Of a stretch of DNA of 64,000 nt, positions 34,567 to 43,101 are shown piece after piece; positions within the stretch are counted from its first letter, which is position 1, and each line of letters starts with the position of its first letter. The DNA comes from JAGOBP01 sp964550855 (GTDB taxonomy: Bacteria; Chloroflexota; Anaerolineae; Fen-1058), in contig CAZKBQ010000014.1 in NCBI GenBank assembly GCA_964550855.1, positions 21,320 to 85,319 on the forward strand, given 5' to 3'. A model generated the notes under the pieces. It did no database searches, was not told where the DNA came from, and saw nothing but the letters and a program-made list of their open reading frames with translations. The position numbers and the translations under genes were made by a program.

Positions 34567-36606
34567 CTACCGCAAATACTGATCGAAAAAGCCCAGGATG
34601 GTGCTGGCAATGACGGCCGACGGCGGATCGATCGGGCCGCCGCGCGCCCAGAAGCCGTGACCGCCGTTATGCACCACCACGTAGTTCGACGACACGCCGC
34701 CCGCCAGCAGCGCCTCGTGCAGGATCTGCGACTGCGTCACCGGCACCGTCTCGTCGAAGTCGCCGTGCAGGATGAGGAAGGGCGGATCGTCGGGCGTGAT
34801 GTACGTCGTGGGGCTGGCCGCCCGCAAGATCGGATCGGCCGGACTGGTCGCGCCGAACACCATCCGATCGAGGCCGCGCACATTGCCGACGACATACTCC
34901 GTCGTCAGGTCGCTGATGCCATACATATCGACGACGACGTTGACACGGCTCGATTGATCCAGATACTGCCCCACGTCCCAGCCCGCCGATGCATCACTCG
35001 TGCCCAGCAGCGCGACGAGGTGCCCACCGGCGCTGGCCCCCCACGCGCCAATGCGATTCGGATCGATGTTCCATTCGGCGGCGTGCGCGCGCAGCGAACG
35101 CACCGCGCACTTCACGTCGATGATGTTGGCCGGAAAGGTGTACGTGGGCGCCAGGCGATAGTCGATGGACGCAATCAGATAACCACGCCGCGCCAGTTCC
35201 ACAAAGTAACTCATGCCGGGCGTGCCGGTCTTGGTGCCCGCCACCCAGCCGCCGCCATGCACAAACATCACGGTGGGCGCGGGGCCGGCCGGCTGCACCG
35301 GAAAATACAGGTCCATCTTGAGATCAACGCCGTCGTTGGTGCAATACGTGACGTCGTTCAAGACCTGCGAAAACGTCATTTGACCGGTGGCCTGCACCGG
35401 CGCGGGCTTGGCTTGAAACGAGGGCAGCGTGGGCGCGAGCGGCGGCCCGGCGGCGGCCACGACGGTGCGCGCGACCGCGGGCAGCGCCGCCGTGCTCTGG
35501 AAGCGCGCCTGCATAAAGCGGTAGAACGCTTCGCCGTTGGGACGCAGCGCGCCGTCGGCGTCCTGCAGGGCCTGCGAATCCCGATCGAGGCTGAACCAGA
35601 CCGCGTAGGCTAGCTGCAGATCGAGCGCGGCCGACAGCAGCTTCTCCACCGTCTCCGGTGACTGATCGCGCTGGCCCAGCTCGTTGCTCATGAGCGGCAG
35701 GCCGCCCGCCCGCCGCAAGAACGCCGCCGCATCAGACATCACCGACTTGTCGGCGAGATACCAGTGGAAGTTCACGAAGTCCACGCCCGCCGCCGGATAC
35801 GATGCCAGCAACTGGCGGCCGCGATCGATGGCCTGCCGATACGAATCGTACAGCTGATCGATCGCGGTGAGGCGGCACAGATCAATCGGCAGATCGGCGG
35901 CCGCCCGTTTGACGAAGTCGCAGGCGGCGGTGAACTCACCGCGCTCGATCAAATCGGCCCAGACCAGCAGGCCCAGCGTCTGCCCGTCGACGCCGCCGTT
36001 GGCGCACTTGACGCCGCGTTCGTGTGCGACCCCGCAGGCGGCCGTCAACTGCGCCGCATACTCCTCGGGCGTGCCCGCCCAGTACAGCGGCGACGTCTCC
36101 TCGTTCTCCACCACGATCACTTCGGGTTTATACTGATCGATCACCGAGGCGACCCGCTTCCGGTACTCGGCCAGATCGCGGGCGGGCGTAGTTGCGCCGT
36201 CAGCACCGACATTGTTCCGAACGGTCAGGATCAGCTTCAGGCCGGCAGCCTGCGCCAATTCGCAAGCCGGGTCGTAGCAGAAGCCAGCCCAATCGGACAG
36301 CGTGATATACCACGGGCGGAAGTAGGCCACGCCCAACGCTTTGGCCAGCTCGACACGATGTTGATCGCTCAGGTTGTCGCCGCCCAGCAGCAGGCCAAAC
36401 GGATTGCGCTTGACGGCCGGCGCCGCCGGCGCGGCCGGCACGCTGCGTGCCGGCGGCAAGGTTGGCGTGGGGGCCTGCGCAATGGAAGCCGGAAAGCGCA
36501 GCGACGAAGGCGTCGGTTCAGCGGGCGGGTCGGCTGCGGGCGCAACACAAGCACTGAGCAGCACACCCACTGCCAGCAGCCACACGGCCCGAGTTAAACG
36601 AGTCAT
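34567..36606 (-). CDS. lipoprotein with a barrel-like glycosidase domain fused to an alpha/beta-hydrolase esterase
   Basis: 679 residues. The signal peptide ends in a lipobox (GVLLSACVAP, Cys about residue 20) followed by a Pro/Thr/Ala-rich linker. Residues about 70-375 resemble a TIM-barrel glycoside-hydrolase-like domain: FRPWYITLSDWAG, VIVVENEETSPLYW with a candidate catalytic Glu, VDFVNFHWY, and LPLMSNELGQRDQ with a second. Residues about 410-679 form an esterase of the BD-FAE/acetylesterase type: HGGGW oxyanion hole, GASAGG nucleophile, HGDFDETVP acid, NGGHGFW His. A carbohydrate-active role at the cell surface is inferred. It is a single-gene unit between the cyclophilin and WD40 genes. 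Confidence 0.82.
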   Translation of the reverse strand: MTRLTRAVWLLAVGVLLSACVAPAADPPAEPTPSSLRFPASIAQAPTPTLPPARSVPAAPAAPAVKRNPFGLLLGGDNLSDQHRVELAKALGVAYFRPWYITLSDWAGFCYDPACELAQAAGLKLILTVRNNVGADGATTPARDLAEYRKRVASVIDQYKPEVIVVENEETSPLYWAGTPEEYAAQLTAACGVAHERGVKCANGGVDGQTLGLLVWADLIERGEFTAACDFVKRAAADLPIDLCRLTAIDQLYDSYRQAIDRGRQLLASYPAAGVDFVNFHWYLADKSVMSDAAAFLRRAGGLPLMSNELGQRDQSPETVEKLLSAALDLQLAYAVWFSLDRDSQALQDADGALRPNGEAFYRFMQARFQSTAALPAVARTVVAAAGPPLAPTLPSFQAKPAPVQATGQMTFSQVLNDVTYCTNDGVDLKMDLYFPVQPAGPAPTVMFVHGGGWVAGTKTGTPGMSYFVELARRGYLIASIDYRLAPTYTFPANIIDVKCAVRSLRAHAAEWNIDPNRIGAWGASAGGHLVALLGTSDASAGWDVGQYLDQSSRVNVVVDMYGISDLTTEYVVGNVRGLDRMVFGATSPADPILRAASPTTYITPDDPPFLILHGDFDETVPVTQSQILHEALLAGGVSSNYVVVHNGGHGFWARGGPIDPPSAVIASTILGFFDQYLR

Positions 36607-36681
36607 GGGTCAATTGTACGCCAGCCGCGCGGACGCGCCCGCCACAACGATCAAGGGATGCGACCACGCATCGGCCTGTGT

Positions 36682-36687
36682 TATAAT
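36682..36687 (+). promoter_or_regulatory. putative -10 box of the WD40 gene
   Basis: TATAAT preceded by TGTGT lies 63 bases before the ATG at 36750, in the 143-base divergent gap with the esterase-fusion gene. Confidence 0.45.
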
Positions 36688-36749
36688 CCGCGACACCGGG
36701 GGCCAATCGCGCTGTGCGACTGGCCTTTCGTGTGCAAAGGAGTTAAGGC

Positions 36750-37994
36750 ATGGCCACCTGTGACATCTGCGGCGAGTTGACGTCGCCGCGCACCAGCCCC
36801 ACCTATACCGCAGCCGAGTTTCAGGGACTGCTGAAGCGCGGTTACGATCTCGACGACGAAACACTGGCCCGCCTGATGAAGAACCGCGCGCTGACGCGTG
36901 AAGCTGCATTGGAACACTGGCGGCAGCAGACACATACCAGGACTGATGAATGGCGATTGTGCAGCGCGTGCGCGGCGCGGGCGGTGCCCTTCCGATTGTC
37001 CACGGCGGCCCAACGGTCCAACGCGTGGATCAAGTGGGCGATTGGCGCGGCCGTGGTAGTCGTGGCCGCCGTCGCCGCGTTGATCATTGCTGCGCCCAAG
37101 ACGCAGACGCGCTCGCTGGGCGGCTATGAATTGGGCACCAAGATCGTCAGCGCCGTGGCCTTCTCGCCCGACGGGCGCTATCTGGCGGCCGGCAACGGCG
37201 AACAGACGGTGGACGTGTGGGACGTGGCAGCGGGCAAAGTAGTGCGCACCCTGTCGGCCGGGGCGCCGGTGCTGGCGGTGGCCTATTCACCGGACGGGCG
37301 GCACCTCGGCGCGGCGCTCAAGGATACGCGCGCCGCGATCTGGCAGACAGATGCGGGCGAAGTGGCCTTTACGCTGAACGCGCACACACTGGCGCTCACC
37401 TCGCTGGCGTTTTCGCGTGACGGCAAATACATCGCCACGGGCAGCCACGATCAGACCATCAAGGTGTGGGACGCGGCCACGGGCGCAGAAGTGCGCACGC
37501 TGAGCGGCCACACCGGCAGCGTGAATGCAGTGGCATTCTCGCCGGACAGCACCAGGCTGGCCTCGGGCAGCGCCGATCAGACGCTGAAGATCTGGGATGT
37601 GAGCAGCGGGCAGCTGCTGGGTACGCCGGGGGCGCATCTGGCGCCGATTACGACGGCGGTATATTCACCCAACGGGCTGCGGCTGGTGACGGGCGGCGCC
37701 GACAAACAAGTGAAAGTGTGGAACGCGGTCGCCAACGAGATCGAGCGAACGCTGCAAGGTCACACGGGCAATATTGTGGGTATCGCTTTTTCGCCGGACA
37801 GCGCGCGGCTGGCGACGGCCGGCGACGACGGCGACGTGAAATTGTGGGACACTGGCACCGGCCGGCTGCTGTACACGCTGCGCAATTACAAGGACTTCGT
37901 CGTAACCAGTGTGGCCTTCTCGCCCGACGGGACGCTGCTGGCGGTGGGGAATTCCATCGACGTAAGCCTGTGGGACATGAGCAAGTACCCATGA
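36750..37994 (+). CDS. membrane WD40-repeat protein with an N-terminal zinc ribbon
   Basis: 414 residues. Two CxxC pairs (CDIC at 4-7 and CSAC near 74) form a probable zinc ribbon around a helical segment. One membrane helix (about 92-112, AIGAAVVVVAAVAALIIAA) follows, then seven WD40 repeats with regular AFSPDGxxLA and VWD motifs, enough for a complete propeller outside the membrane. The start has AAAGGAG 8 bases upstream. WD40 proteins act as binding platforms; the partner is unknown. Confidence 0.9.
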   Translation: MATCDICGELTSPRTSPTYTAAEFQGLLKRGYDLDDETLARLMKNRALTREAALEHWRQQTHTRTDEWRLCSACAARAVPFRLSTAAQRSNAWIKWAIGAAVVVVAAVAALIIAAPKTQTRSLGGYELGTKIVSAVAFSPDGRYLAAGNGEQTVDVWDVAAGKVVRTLSAGAPVLAVAYSPDGRHLGAALKDTRAAIWQTDAGEVAFTLNAHTLALTSLAFSRDGKYIATGSHDQTIKVWDAATGAEVRTLSGHTGSVNAVAFSPDSTRLASGSADQTLKIWDVSSGQLLGTPGAHLAPITTAVYSPNGLRLVTGGADKQVKVWNAVANEIERTLQGHTGNIVGIAFSPDSARLATAGDDGDVKLWDTGTGRLLYTLRNYKDFVVTSVAFSPDGTLLAVGNSIDVSLWDMSKYP

Positions 37995-38070
37995 GCGATT
38001 AACACTGTGCAATTGACCATCGGCAATGAATGCGCGGCGTGAATCACACCGAGGCTCATTACTCATCACT

Positions 38071-38332
38071 CAATGTCATTAAGAGCCTATCTCTAAACCT
38101 CGCAGCGCCCGCATCCCTATGCGGCGCGGGCGGGCATGGGGATGCCCGCCCTATGGTTTAGAGATAAGTTCTAAGTTAGCGCGCTGAGTCCGTCATTCCC
38201 GCGTGCAGTTGGCGGGAATCCAGCCGCCCCGCCGACATCAGTCGCCAATCGTCACGCTGGATGCCCGACGCGAAGCGAGCCTTCGGGCATGACATGCTCG
38301 AGAAAGTATATTCCGCTAACTTAATGACATTG
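38071..38332. mobile_element. 262-bp MITE-like element inserted in a heptanucleotide array
   Basis: The ends are perfect 13-bp terminal inverted repeats (CAATGTCATTAAG at 38071-38083 with its complement at 38320-38332). They are flanked on both sides by the same 10 bases, ACTCATCACT (38061-38070 and 38333-38342), as a target duplication or a result of the 7-base repeat in which it lies. Inside are further nested palindromes: an 11-bp pair at 38089-38099 and 38155-38165, a 10-bp hairpin with GGGG loop at 38128-38151, a 10-bp pair at 38172-38181 and 38314-38323, and an 8-bp pair at 38261-38268 and 38283-38290. No coding sequence is present. The rest of the 360-base gap is heptanucleotide units. 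Confidence 0.72.
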
Positions 38333-38354
38333 ACTCATCACTCATTGCTCATTG

Positions 38355-39038
38355 CTAATTGTCCCTGGCCCCCTGAGCGACCCAATCGGTGATGGTGCGC
38401 AGTTCGCCGGGCAGCAGGCGTGGGCCGCGCTTGGGCATCTTGCCCTGCGTGACCAGATCAACCAGCAGGCTGTTGACGATGTCGCCGGGCACGACCACCG
38501 GCCCGTTGTTGGAGCCGGCCATCACCTCCGCGTAAGACTTCAGCACCAACCCTTCCTCCGTCTTTTCGCCGCCGTGGCATTTGACGCACAACCGATCAAA
38601 CAAGGGCTGCACATCGGCGGCGAAGCTAATCTGCCCATCGACGACAGGCGGAAGGGTTGGTTCGGTGGTTGGTGGGATGGTTGGCTGGTCAGTCGGCCGG
38701 GCGGTTGAGGTGGCGGTCGGCCGGATGGTGGAGGTGGCAGTTGGCCGCGTTGTCGGCGTGACGGTCGGCTGATCAGTCGGCGGGTCAGTTGGTTGGCTGG
38801 TTGGCTGGCTGGTGGGCGGCGCGGTCCGTGCGGGCAGATCGGCGGGGGAGACGCGCGCCACAGCGGCCGAGGTGGCGGCCGGCGCGAAGACGCTTAAAAA
38901 TGCAATCAACATGCCAGTCCAGATCAGGCCAATCAGGGCCATGAGGCCCAACTGCCTGAAGATGTCCGTGCGGGTAAGACGCGGCACGGGCGGTTGATGC
39001 GGTCGGGGGCGGCCGGTCTGCCAGGGCCGGTCGGTCAT
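38355..39038 (-). CDS. membrane-anchored c-type cytochrome with a Pro/Thr repeat linker
   Basis: 227 residues. A cytoplasmic basic start leads to one membrane helix (about 30-52). A long linker of PTxxPT repeats (about 75-130) follows, and then a small heme domain with CVKCHG (one c-type heme) in the pattern DVQPLFDRLCVKCHGGEKTEEG, similar to the planctomycete-type cytochrome domain. GKMPKRGPRLLPGELRTITDWV probably supplies the axial Met. The start has AAGGAG 8 bases upstream. It is transcribed toward the mobile element. Confidence 0.85.
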   Translation of the reverse strand: MTDRPWQTGRPRPHQPPVPRLTRTDIFRQLGLMALIGLIWTGMLIAFLSVFAPAATSAAVARVSPADLPARTAPPTSQPTSQPTDPPTDQPTVTPTTRPTATSTIRPTATSTARPTDQPTIPPTTEPTLPPVVDGQISFAADVQPLFDRLCVKCHGGEKTEEGLVLKSYAEVMAGSNNGPVVVPGDIVNSLLVDLVTQGKMPKRGPRLLPGELRTITDWVAQGARDN

Positions 39039-39202
39039 TAGTAATTCTCCTTATTCGATGACGGGTGGAGCCGGGCCCGGGGCGGCCCGGCCGGCGGTCT
39101 CATCATGTCTGCCAACGGCGGTCAGGCCTGACCGGGTGCGGCGAAACCACCCATCAAAGTGTAATCGCCTCTAAAGCGCTTGCCCGATTACTCCTCCAGG
39201 CC

Positions 39203-39643
39203 TCAAATGCCGTACAGGATGACGCCGCCCAGAAAGCCGAGCGTGATCGCCAGCAGGAAACTGAACGCGAAGGCGCCCAGGGTGAGCAGCGTGGTGGCCG
39301 GCGTCCACAACAGGCCGGGCCGCCGCCAGCGGCTGAGGGCGGTGACCGAGGTGAGCACGAGCAGCGTGACGGCCAGAAAGATCTTGACCGGCACCAGCGG
39401 CGCGCCGCCTTCGAACCGCACGGCGTTATCGCGCAGGCCGGTCAGGCCGGCCAGCACGGTGGCCGCGGCGGCCAGGCCGATGGCGTAGAAGGCGGCGTGC
39501 TCCAGCGATTCGTTGCGCCGCCAGCGGGCCAGCACGATAAACAGCAACGCGCCGCCCGTCAGCCCGATGGGAAAGTGCACCACCGGCACGTGCCACGGAT
39601 GCAGATTGACGATGGCGTTGACGACCTGCCCGATGATGTCCAT
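39203..39643 (-). CDS. DUF2231-type membrane protein
   Basis: 146 residues with four hydrophobic segments. The N-terminal LHPWHVPVVHFPIGLTGGALLF with paired His residues is the DUF2231 signature, and GLTGLRDNAVRF follows the second segment. Members are predicted heme- or metal-binding membrane proteins. The ATG at 39643 is chosen because the family begins here and GGGGGA lies upstream. It lies between a membrane cytochrome c and the divergent diheme cytochrome, which supports an electron-transfer setting. Confidence 0.82.
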   Translation of the reverse strand: MDIIGQVVNAIVNLHPWHVPVVHFPIGLTGGALLFIVLARWRRNESLEHAAFYAIGLAAAATVLAGLTGLRDNAVRFEGGAPLVPVKIFLAVTLLVLTSVTALSRWRRPGLLWTPATTLLTLGAFAFSFLLAITLGFLGGVILYGI

Positions 39644-39950
39644 GCCGCTGTCCCCCGCGAAAAGCGTTTCCAGATGATACGCGCCACGGCGCGCCCCGGT
39701 TTTATCGGCGCGGGCGCAACGGAGATGAATCCAAAGCGACGAACGCGTGCGTAACCATCTGACAACTGCGGGGAACGCCGGGCCGCCGGGCCGGGAGACT
39801 GATCGGACGGGGAGCGAGCCTCCGGCGGCCCGCAAATCAGGGGAAATGGTGAGGAGGCCAGCCGCGCACGATCGAGCAGCGGATCGACAATCATCAGGAC
39901 GGGGCCGACCAATCGCAGTCCATCTATCAATCCATGTGGAGGAAGAAGCT
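39644..39950. other. 307-base divergent intergenic region
   Basis: GC-rich spacer between the DUF2231 gene (minus) and the diheme cytochrome gene (plus). Apart from the two ribosome sites at its ends I see no hairpin, repeat array or convincing promoter box. Confidence 0.5.
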
Positions 39951-40682
39951 ATGTGGCGCAGAATGTGGTATGTGACGGGCCTGGCGCTGATGCTGGCCGG
40001 GCTGCTGACGGGTACCGCCTTTGCTCAGGCCGGGGATGTGGCGCGCGGCCGGCAGTTGTGGGAGACGAAGTTGTGCAAGAACTGCCACGGTGCCAACGGC
40101 GAGGGGTTGTATGCGGCTCCGCGGGCAGGCGACGGCAAGAGTCTGGAGGACTGGATTGCGCAGGTGCGCACGCCGCGCTCGGCGATGCCGGCCTTTAGCG
40201 ATGCGCAGGTAAGCGACCAGGACATCGCGGATATGTACACGTATATGCAGACGCTGAGCGCGCCCGCGTCGTTTGCGGTGAAGACCTTTGACACGGGGGC
40301 CAATGCGCCCGCAGGGCTGGTGCTGGCGGCGCAGAAGCGGTGTACGGCGTGTCACGGCGATTTCACGCAGACCATCCAGTTTCGTTTTGTGAGCCAGAAT
40401 CGCAGCGTGGACACGGCGGCGGTGATCAAGCAGCTGCGGACGCCGGCTCAGGATATGCCGCACTTTAGCGAGGCGCAGGTGAGCGATGCGCAGGCCGGGG
40501 AGATCGCGGCCTATTTGCAGACGGTGGCGGCCAGAGTGTCGGCCGGGGCGGCGCGGCCGGCTACGCTGCCGGTGTCGGGCGGCGATGACGGCGCGGCCCG
40601 GGCAGTGTCGGCGGCGCTGATGGCATTGGGCGCGGCGATGTTGGGCGCGGGCGTGGCGACTCGTCTCAGGCGCAAGGCATGA
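39951..40682 (+). CDS. secreted/anchored diheme cytochrome c
   Basis: 243 residues. A signal peptide ends near AFAQAGD (about residue 25). Two c-type heme sites follow, CKNCHG and CTACHG, each with a downstream Met (SAMPAFSDAQVSDQDIADMYTYM and QDMPHFSEAQVSDAQAGEIAAYL), giving two tandem class I cytochrome domains. A C-terminal membrane helix (AVSAALMALGAAMLGAGVA) ends in RLRRKA, so it is anchored outside the cell. GGAGG lies 10 bases before the ATG. Probable electron carrier for a respiratory chain. Confidence 0.9.
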   Translation: MWRRMWYVTGLALMLAGLLTGTAFAQAGDVARGRQLWETKLCKNCHGANGEGLYAAPRAGDGKSLEDWIAQVRTPRSAMPAFSDAQVSDQDIADMYTYMQTLSAPASFAVKTFDTGANAPAGLVLAAQKRCTACHGDFTQTIQFRFVSQNRSVDTAAVIKQLRTPAQDMPHFSEAQVSDAQAGEIAAYLQTVAARVSAGAARPATLPVSGGDDGAARAVSAALMALGAAMLGAGVATRLRRKA

Positions 40683-40888
40683 ACCAGCAGCACGACCCGG
40701 CCGGTCGGTGAATAACCGCGAAGCCGGTGAAGGGCCATCGGCTGGCAGAGTGTGTGGCTCGCAGGCCGCCCGCAGACCGAGAGTCGATCACTACGAAGCC
40801 GATTATTGACGGGGACCGGGTTGATCTCGGTCCCCGTTTGAATTTGACATGGCGGACGGCGGAATGCGCACAAGGCGCACAGCGCGTG

Positions 40889-40894
40889 TATAAT
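40889..40894 (+). promoter_or_regulatory. -10 box giving a probable leaderless transcript
   Basis: A perfect TATAAT preceded by TG lies only 6 bases before the ATG at 40901. Transcription would start at or next to the start codon, and no ribosome site is present. Confidence 0.55.
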
Positions 40895-40900
40895 AGGCGT

Positions 40901-41455
40901 ATGGATACCCGTCCGTTGTATGCGCCCGAACAGTATGACCTGCCCGACGGCCCGGCCACCATCCGGGCGATTCGGCCGGAGGACGCGCCACGTTTGCAGG
41001 CTTTTGTGCAGCGCCTGTCGCCGGAGAGTGTGTACTATCGCTTTCTGGTGAGCGTGAAGGAGTTGAGTGATGCCGAAGCGGCGCAGCTGGCCAACGTGGA
41101 CTACCGGCAGCGGATGGCGTTGGTGGCGACACTGCCCGAGGGGGACGGCGAGCGCGTGATCGGGGTGGCGCGGTATGCGGCGCGGCCGGAAGCGCCCGAT
41201 CGGGCCGAAGTGGCCATCGTGGTTGAAGATCGCTATCAGCGGCGCGGCCTGGGGCGTTATCTGGTGATCCAATTGGCGACCTATGCGCGGCGGCACGGCA
41301 TTCGGGTGTTGACGGCGACGCTGAACGCCAATAACACCCCGATCAAACAGTTCATCAAGCGAATCGGCCTGCCGACGCGGGTGGTGGCGGTTGAGGGCGG
41401 CGAGTTGGACGTGGAAGTGGATGTGTCGGCGGAGCGCGCGCCGGGTGGCGGTTAA
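40901..41455 (+). CDS. GNAT family N-acetyltransferase
   Basis: 184 residues. The acetyl-CoA loop is EDRYQRRGLGRYLVIQ (the Q/R-x-x-G-x-G/A motif) and ATIRAIRPEDAPRLQAFVQRLSPESVYYRF is the usual N-terminal block of the Pat/AcuA-related GNAT group with a target Lys or small amine as substrate. The start at 40901 coincides with a -10 box only 6 bases upstream, so the mRNA is probably leaderless. It is followed by a strong terminator, so the gene stands alone at the border of the CRISPR region. Confidence 0.88.
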   Translation: MDTRPLYAPEQYDLPDGPATIRAIRPEDAPRLQAFVQRLSPESVYYRFLVSVKELSDAEAAQLANVDYRQRMALVATLPEGDGERVIGVARYAARPEAPDRAEVAIVVEDRYQRRGLGRYLVIQLATYARRHGIRVLTATLNANNTPIKQFIKRIGLPTRVVAVEGGELDVEVDVSAERAPGGG

Positions 41456-41487
41456 AACACGGTACAAGTCGCTTTAATCCACTGAAG

Positions 41488-41521
41488 ACGGAGACCTGAG
41501 GGCCTCCGTTTTTTTGTTTTT
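41488..41521 (+). terminator. intrinsic terminator after the GNAT gene
   Basis: Stem ACGGAGACC (41488-41496) with GGCCTCCGT (41501-41509), one mismatch and a 4-base loop, followed by seven T and a further T-rich stretch. Confidence 0.92.
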
Positions 41522-41547
41522 GGGGGAGAATCCGGTGGCGGGGTTTA

Positions 41548-41587
41548 GTTAGGTTGTAGTTAGGTTGTAGTTAGGTTGTAGTTAGGA
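41548..41587. repeat. 11-bp tandem repeat
   Basis: GTTAGGTTGTA is repeated three times and then breaks off in a fourth partial copy. Confidence 0.85.
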
Positions 41588-41601
41588 TCGGGGATTTTGG
41601 G

Positions 41602-41671
41602 TTTTAGATTGTAGATTTCAGATTTAAGATTTTAGATTGCAGATTTCAAATTTAAGATTTTGGATTGCAGA
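41602..41671. repeat. AT-rich heptanucleotide array, 10 units
   Basis: Ten units of 7 bases, TTTTAGA, TTGTAGA, TTTCAGA, TTTAAGA, TTGCAGA and variants, with the constant part TTNNAGA. It has the same period as the GNNTNAY arrays elsewhere but a different sequence. Together with the 11-bp repeat it occupies the 599-base gap between the GNAT terminator and the WYL regulator. The rest of that gap (41680-42054) has no visible gene. Confidence 0.85.
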
Positions 41672-42054
41672 TTGGGGGAGGTTTGCAAAGGTTTGAGGGA
41701 GGAGCAAAAGATACGTAATTTCCCTAATTGACAGGCTGGGGCGGAATCTCGTAAACTGATAGGGTGCGGCGCGGCTGGGAGGCAAATTGGCGACATAATG
41801 ACAACAGCAGACCCTAAAGGCGACGGGAGAGGGTTCCCGACGGGGGGGCGGAGGTGGCACGCGGCCATCGATGGGGAGTTTTTGGCGCGAGAGGGAGGTT
41901 GTGGCCGTAGGGGTAACAGCAAGGCACTACTCGGACCGCGCGGGCCCAGTTGCCCGGCGAGATCAGACGCCTCAACGGAATTCGAGTGCAGTGGTGAACA
42001 CTGCATGCACTGGTGACTGGTAGGCTTGGAGCAAGTGGACACGGGAAGGGTCGA

Positions 42055-43101
42055 ATGTCACAACGCCAACAACTTGAACGCATTATGGAAATTGACGGCC
42101 AGATTCGGGCGGGCCTGTATCCAAATGCCAAAAGCATTGCCGAGAAACTGGAAGTCAGCATGCGCGTCGTCTATCAGGACACAGCCTTTATGCGCGATCG
42201 GCTGGGAGCGCCGATTGCCTATGACCGCGAGCGCGGCGGCTGGTATTATACCAACCCGACGTGGGTGCTGCCGACGATCTTTGTCAACGAAGGCGAGTTG
42301 ATGGCCTTCTTTCTGAGCGTCGAAGTGGCGCGGCGCTATCTGGGCACAGCCTACGAAACGCCGCTGCGCACGGCGATTGCGCGGCTGGCCAGGAGCCTCG
42401 GCAATTCGGTACAGATCAATCTGGAGGAATTGCGCGAGCATTACACCTTTGCCGCACCCGCGACGCCGAGCGTCAACGAGCAGCTGTTGCTCGAGATGCA
42501 CCGCGCCATTCAGCAGCAGTTGCAGGTGCGGATGCGCTACTACACCGCCAGCCGCGACGATTGGACAGAGCGGACAGTCAATCCCCATCACATTTACAAC
42601 ATGCGCGGCGACTGGTACGTATTTGCCTACGATCAAAATCGCAAGGAGATGCGCAACTTCCATCTGGGGCGGGTGGACTGGTGGCAGGTGCTGGCCGAAG
42701 GCTTTGAGCGCGTCCCGAACTTTTCTGCCAATGACTGGATGCGCACCGCCTTTCAAACAGAGCGCGGCGGCGAGCCGGAAGATGTGGCGATTCGCTTCGA
42801 CGCTTATCAGGCTCGCTGGATACGTGAGCGGCGCTGGCACGAGACGCAGCAGCCGCTGGAAGATACGCTTGATGGTGGTGTGATTCTGCGTTTCCGCACC
42901 GGCGGCCTAGGCGAGGTGCTGCGCTGGGTGATGCAGTACGGGCATCACGCCGAGGTGCTGGCGCCGGAGCAGCTGCGGCAGGCGGTGGCCGAGGCGTTGA
43001 GACGGGCGGCGGAGACGTATGCGGCGGCGAGTATCGATTACGGAAGAAACGATGAAACATCGCAAGAACAACTCACAGACACTGATCACCACTTTGGGTA
43101 G
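42055..43101 (+). CDS. WYL-domain transcriptional regulator of the CRISPR locus
   Basis: 348 residues. An N-terminal helix-turn-helix (about 1-60: AKSIAEKLEVSMRVVYQDTAFMRDRLG) is followed by a linker. The WYL ligand-binding domain contains the WYVFAYD motif (187-193) and NFHLGRVDWW, and a C-terminal WCX-like domain ends the protein. WYL proteins often control CRISPR and other defence genes and respond to nucleic-acid-like ligands. The ATG at 42055 has GGGAAGGG upstream. Its last 50 bases overlap the next gene in another frame, so the two are coupled. It is the first gene of the plus-strand CRISPR region. Confidence 0.9.
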   Translation: MSQRQQLERIMEIDGQIRAGLYPNAKSIAEKLEVSMRVVYQDTAFMRDRLGAPIAYDRERGGWYYTNPTWVLPTIFVNEGELMAFFLSVEVARRYLGTAYETPLRTAIARLARSLGNSVQINLEELREHYTFAAPATPSVNEQLLLEMHRAIQQQLQVRMRYYTASRDDWTERTVNPHHIYNMRGDWYVFAYDQNRKEMRNFHLGRVDWWQVLAEGFERVPNFSANDWMRTAFQTERGGEPEDVAIRFDAYQARWIRERRWHETQQPLEDTLDGGVILRFRTGGLGEVLRWVMQYGHHAEVLAPEQLRQAVAEALRRAAETYAAASIDYGRNDETSQEQLTDTDHHFG

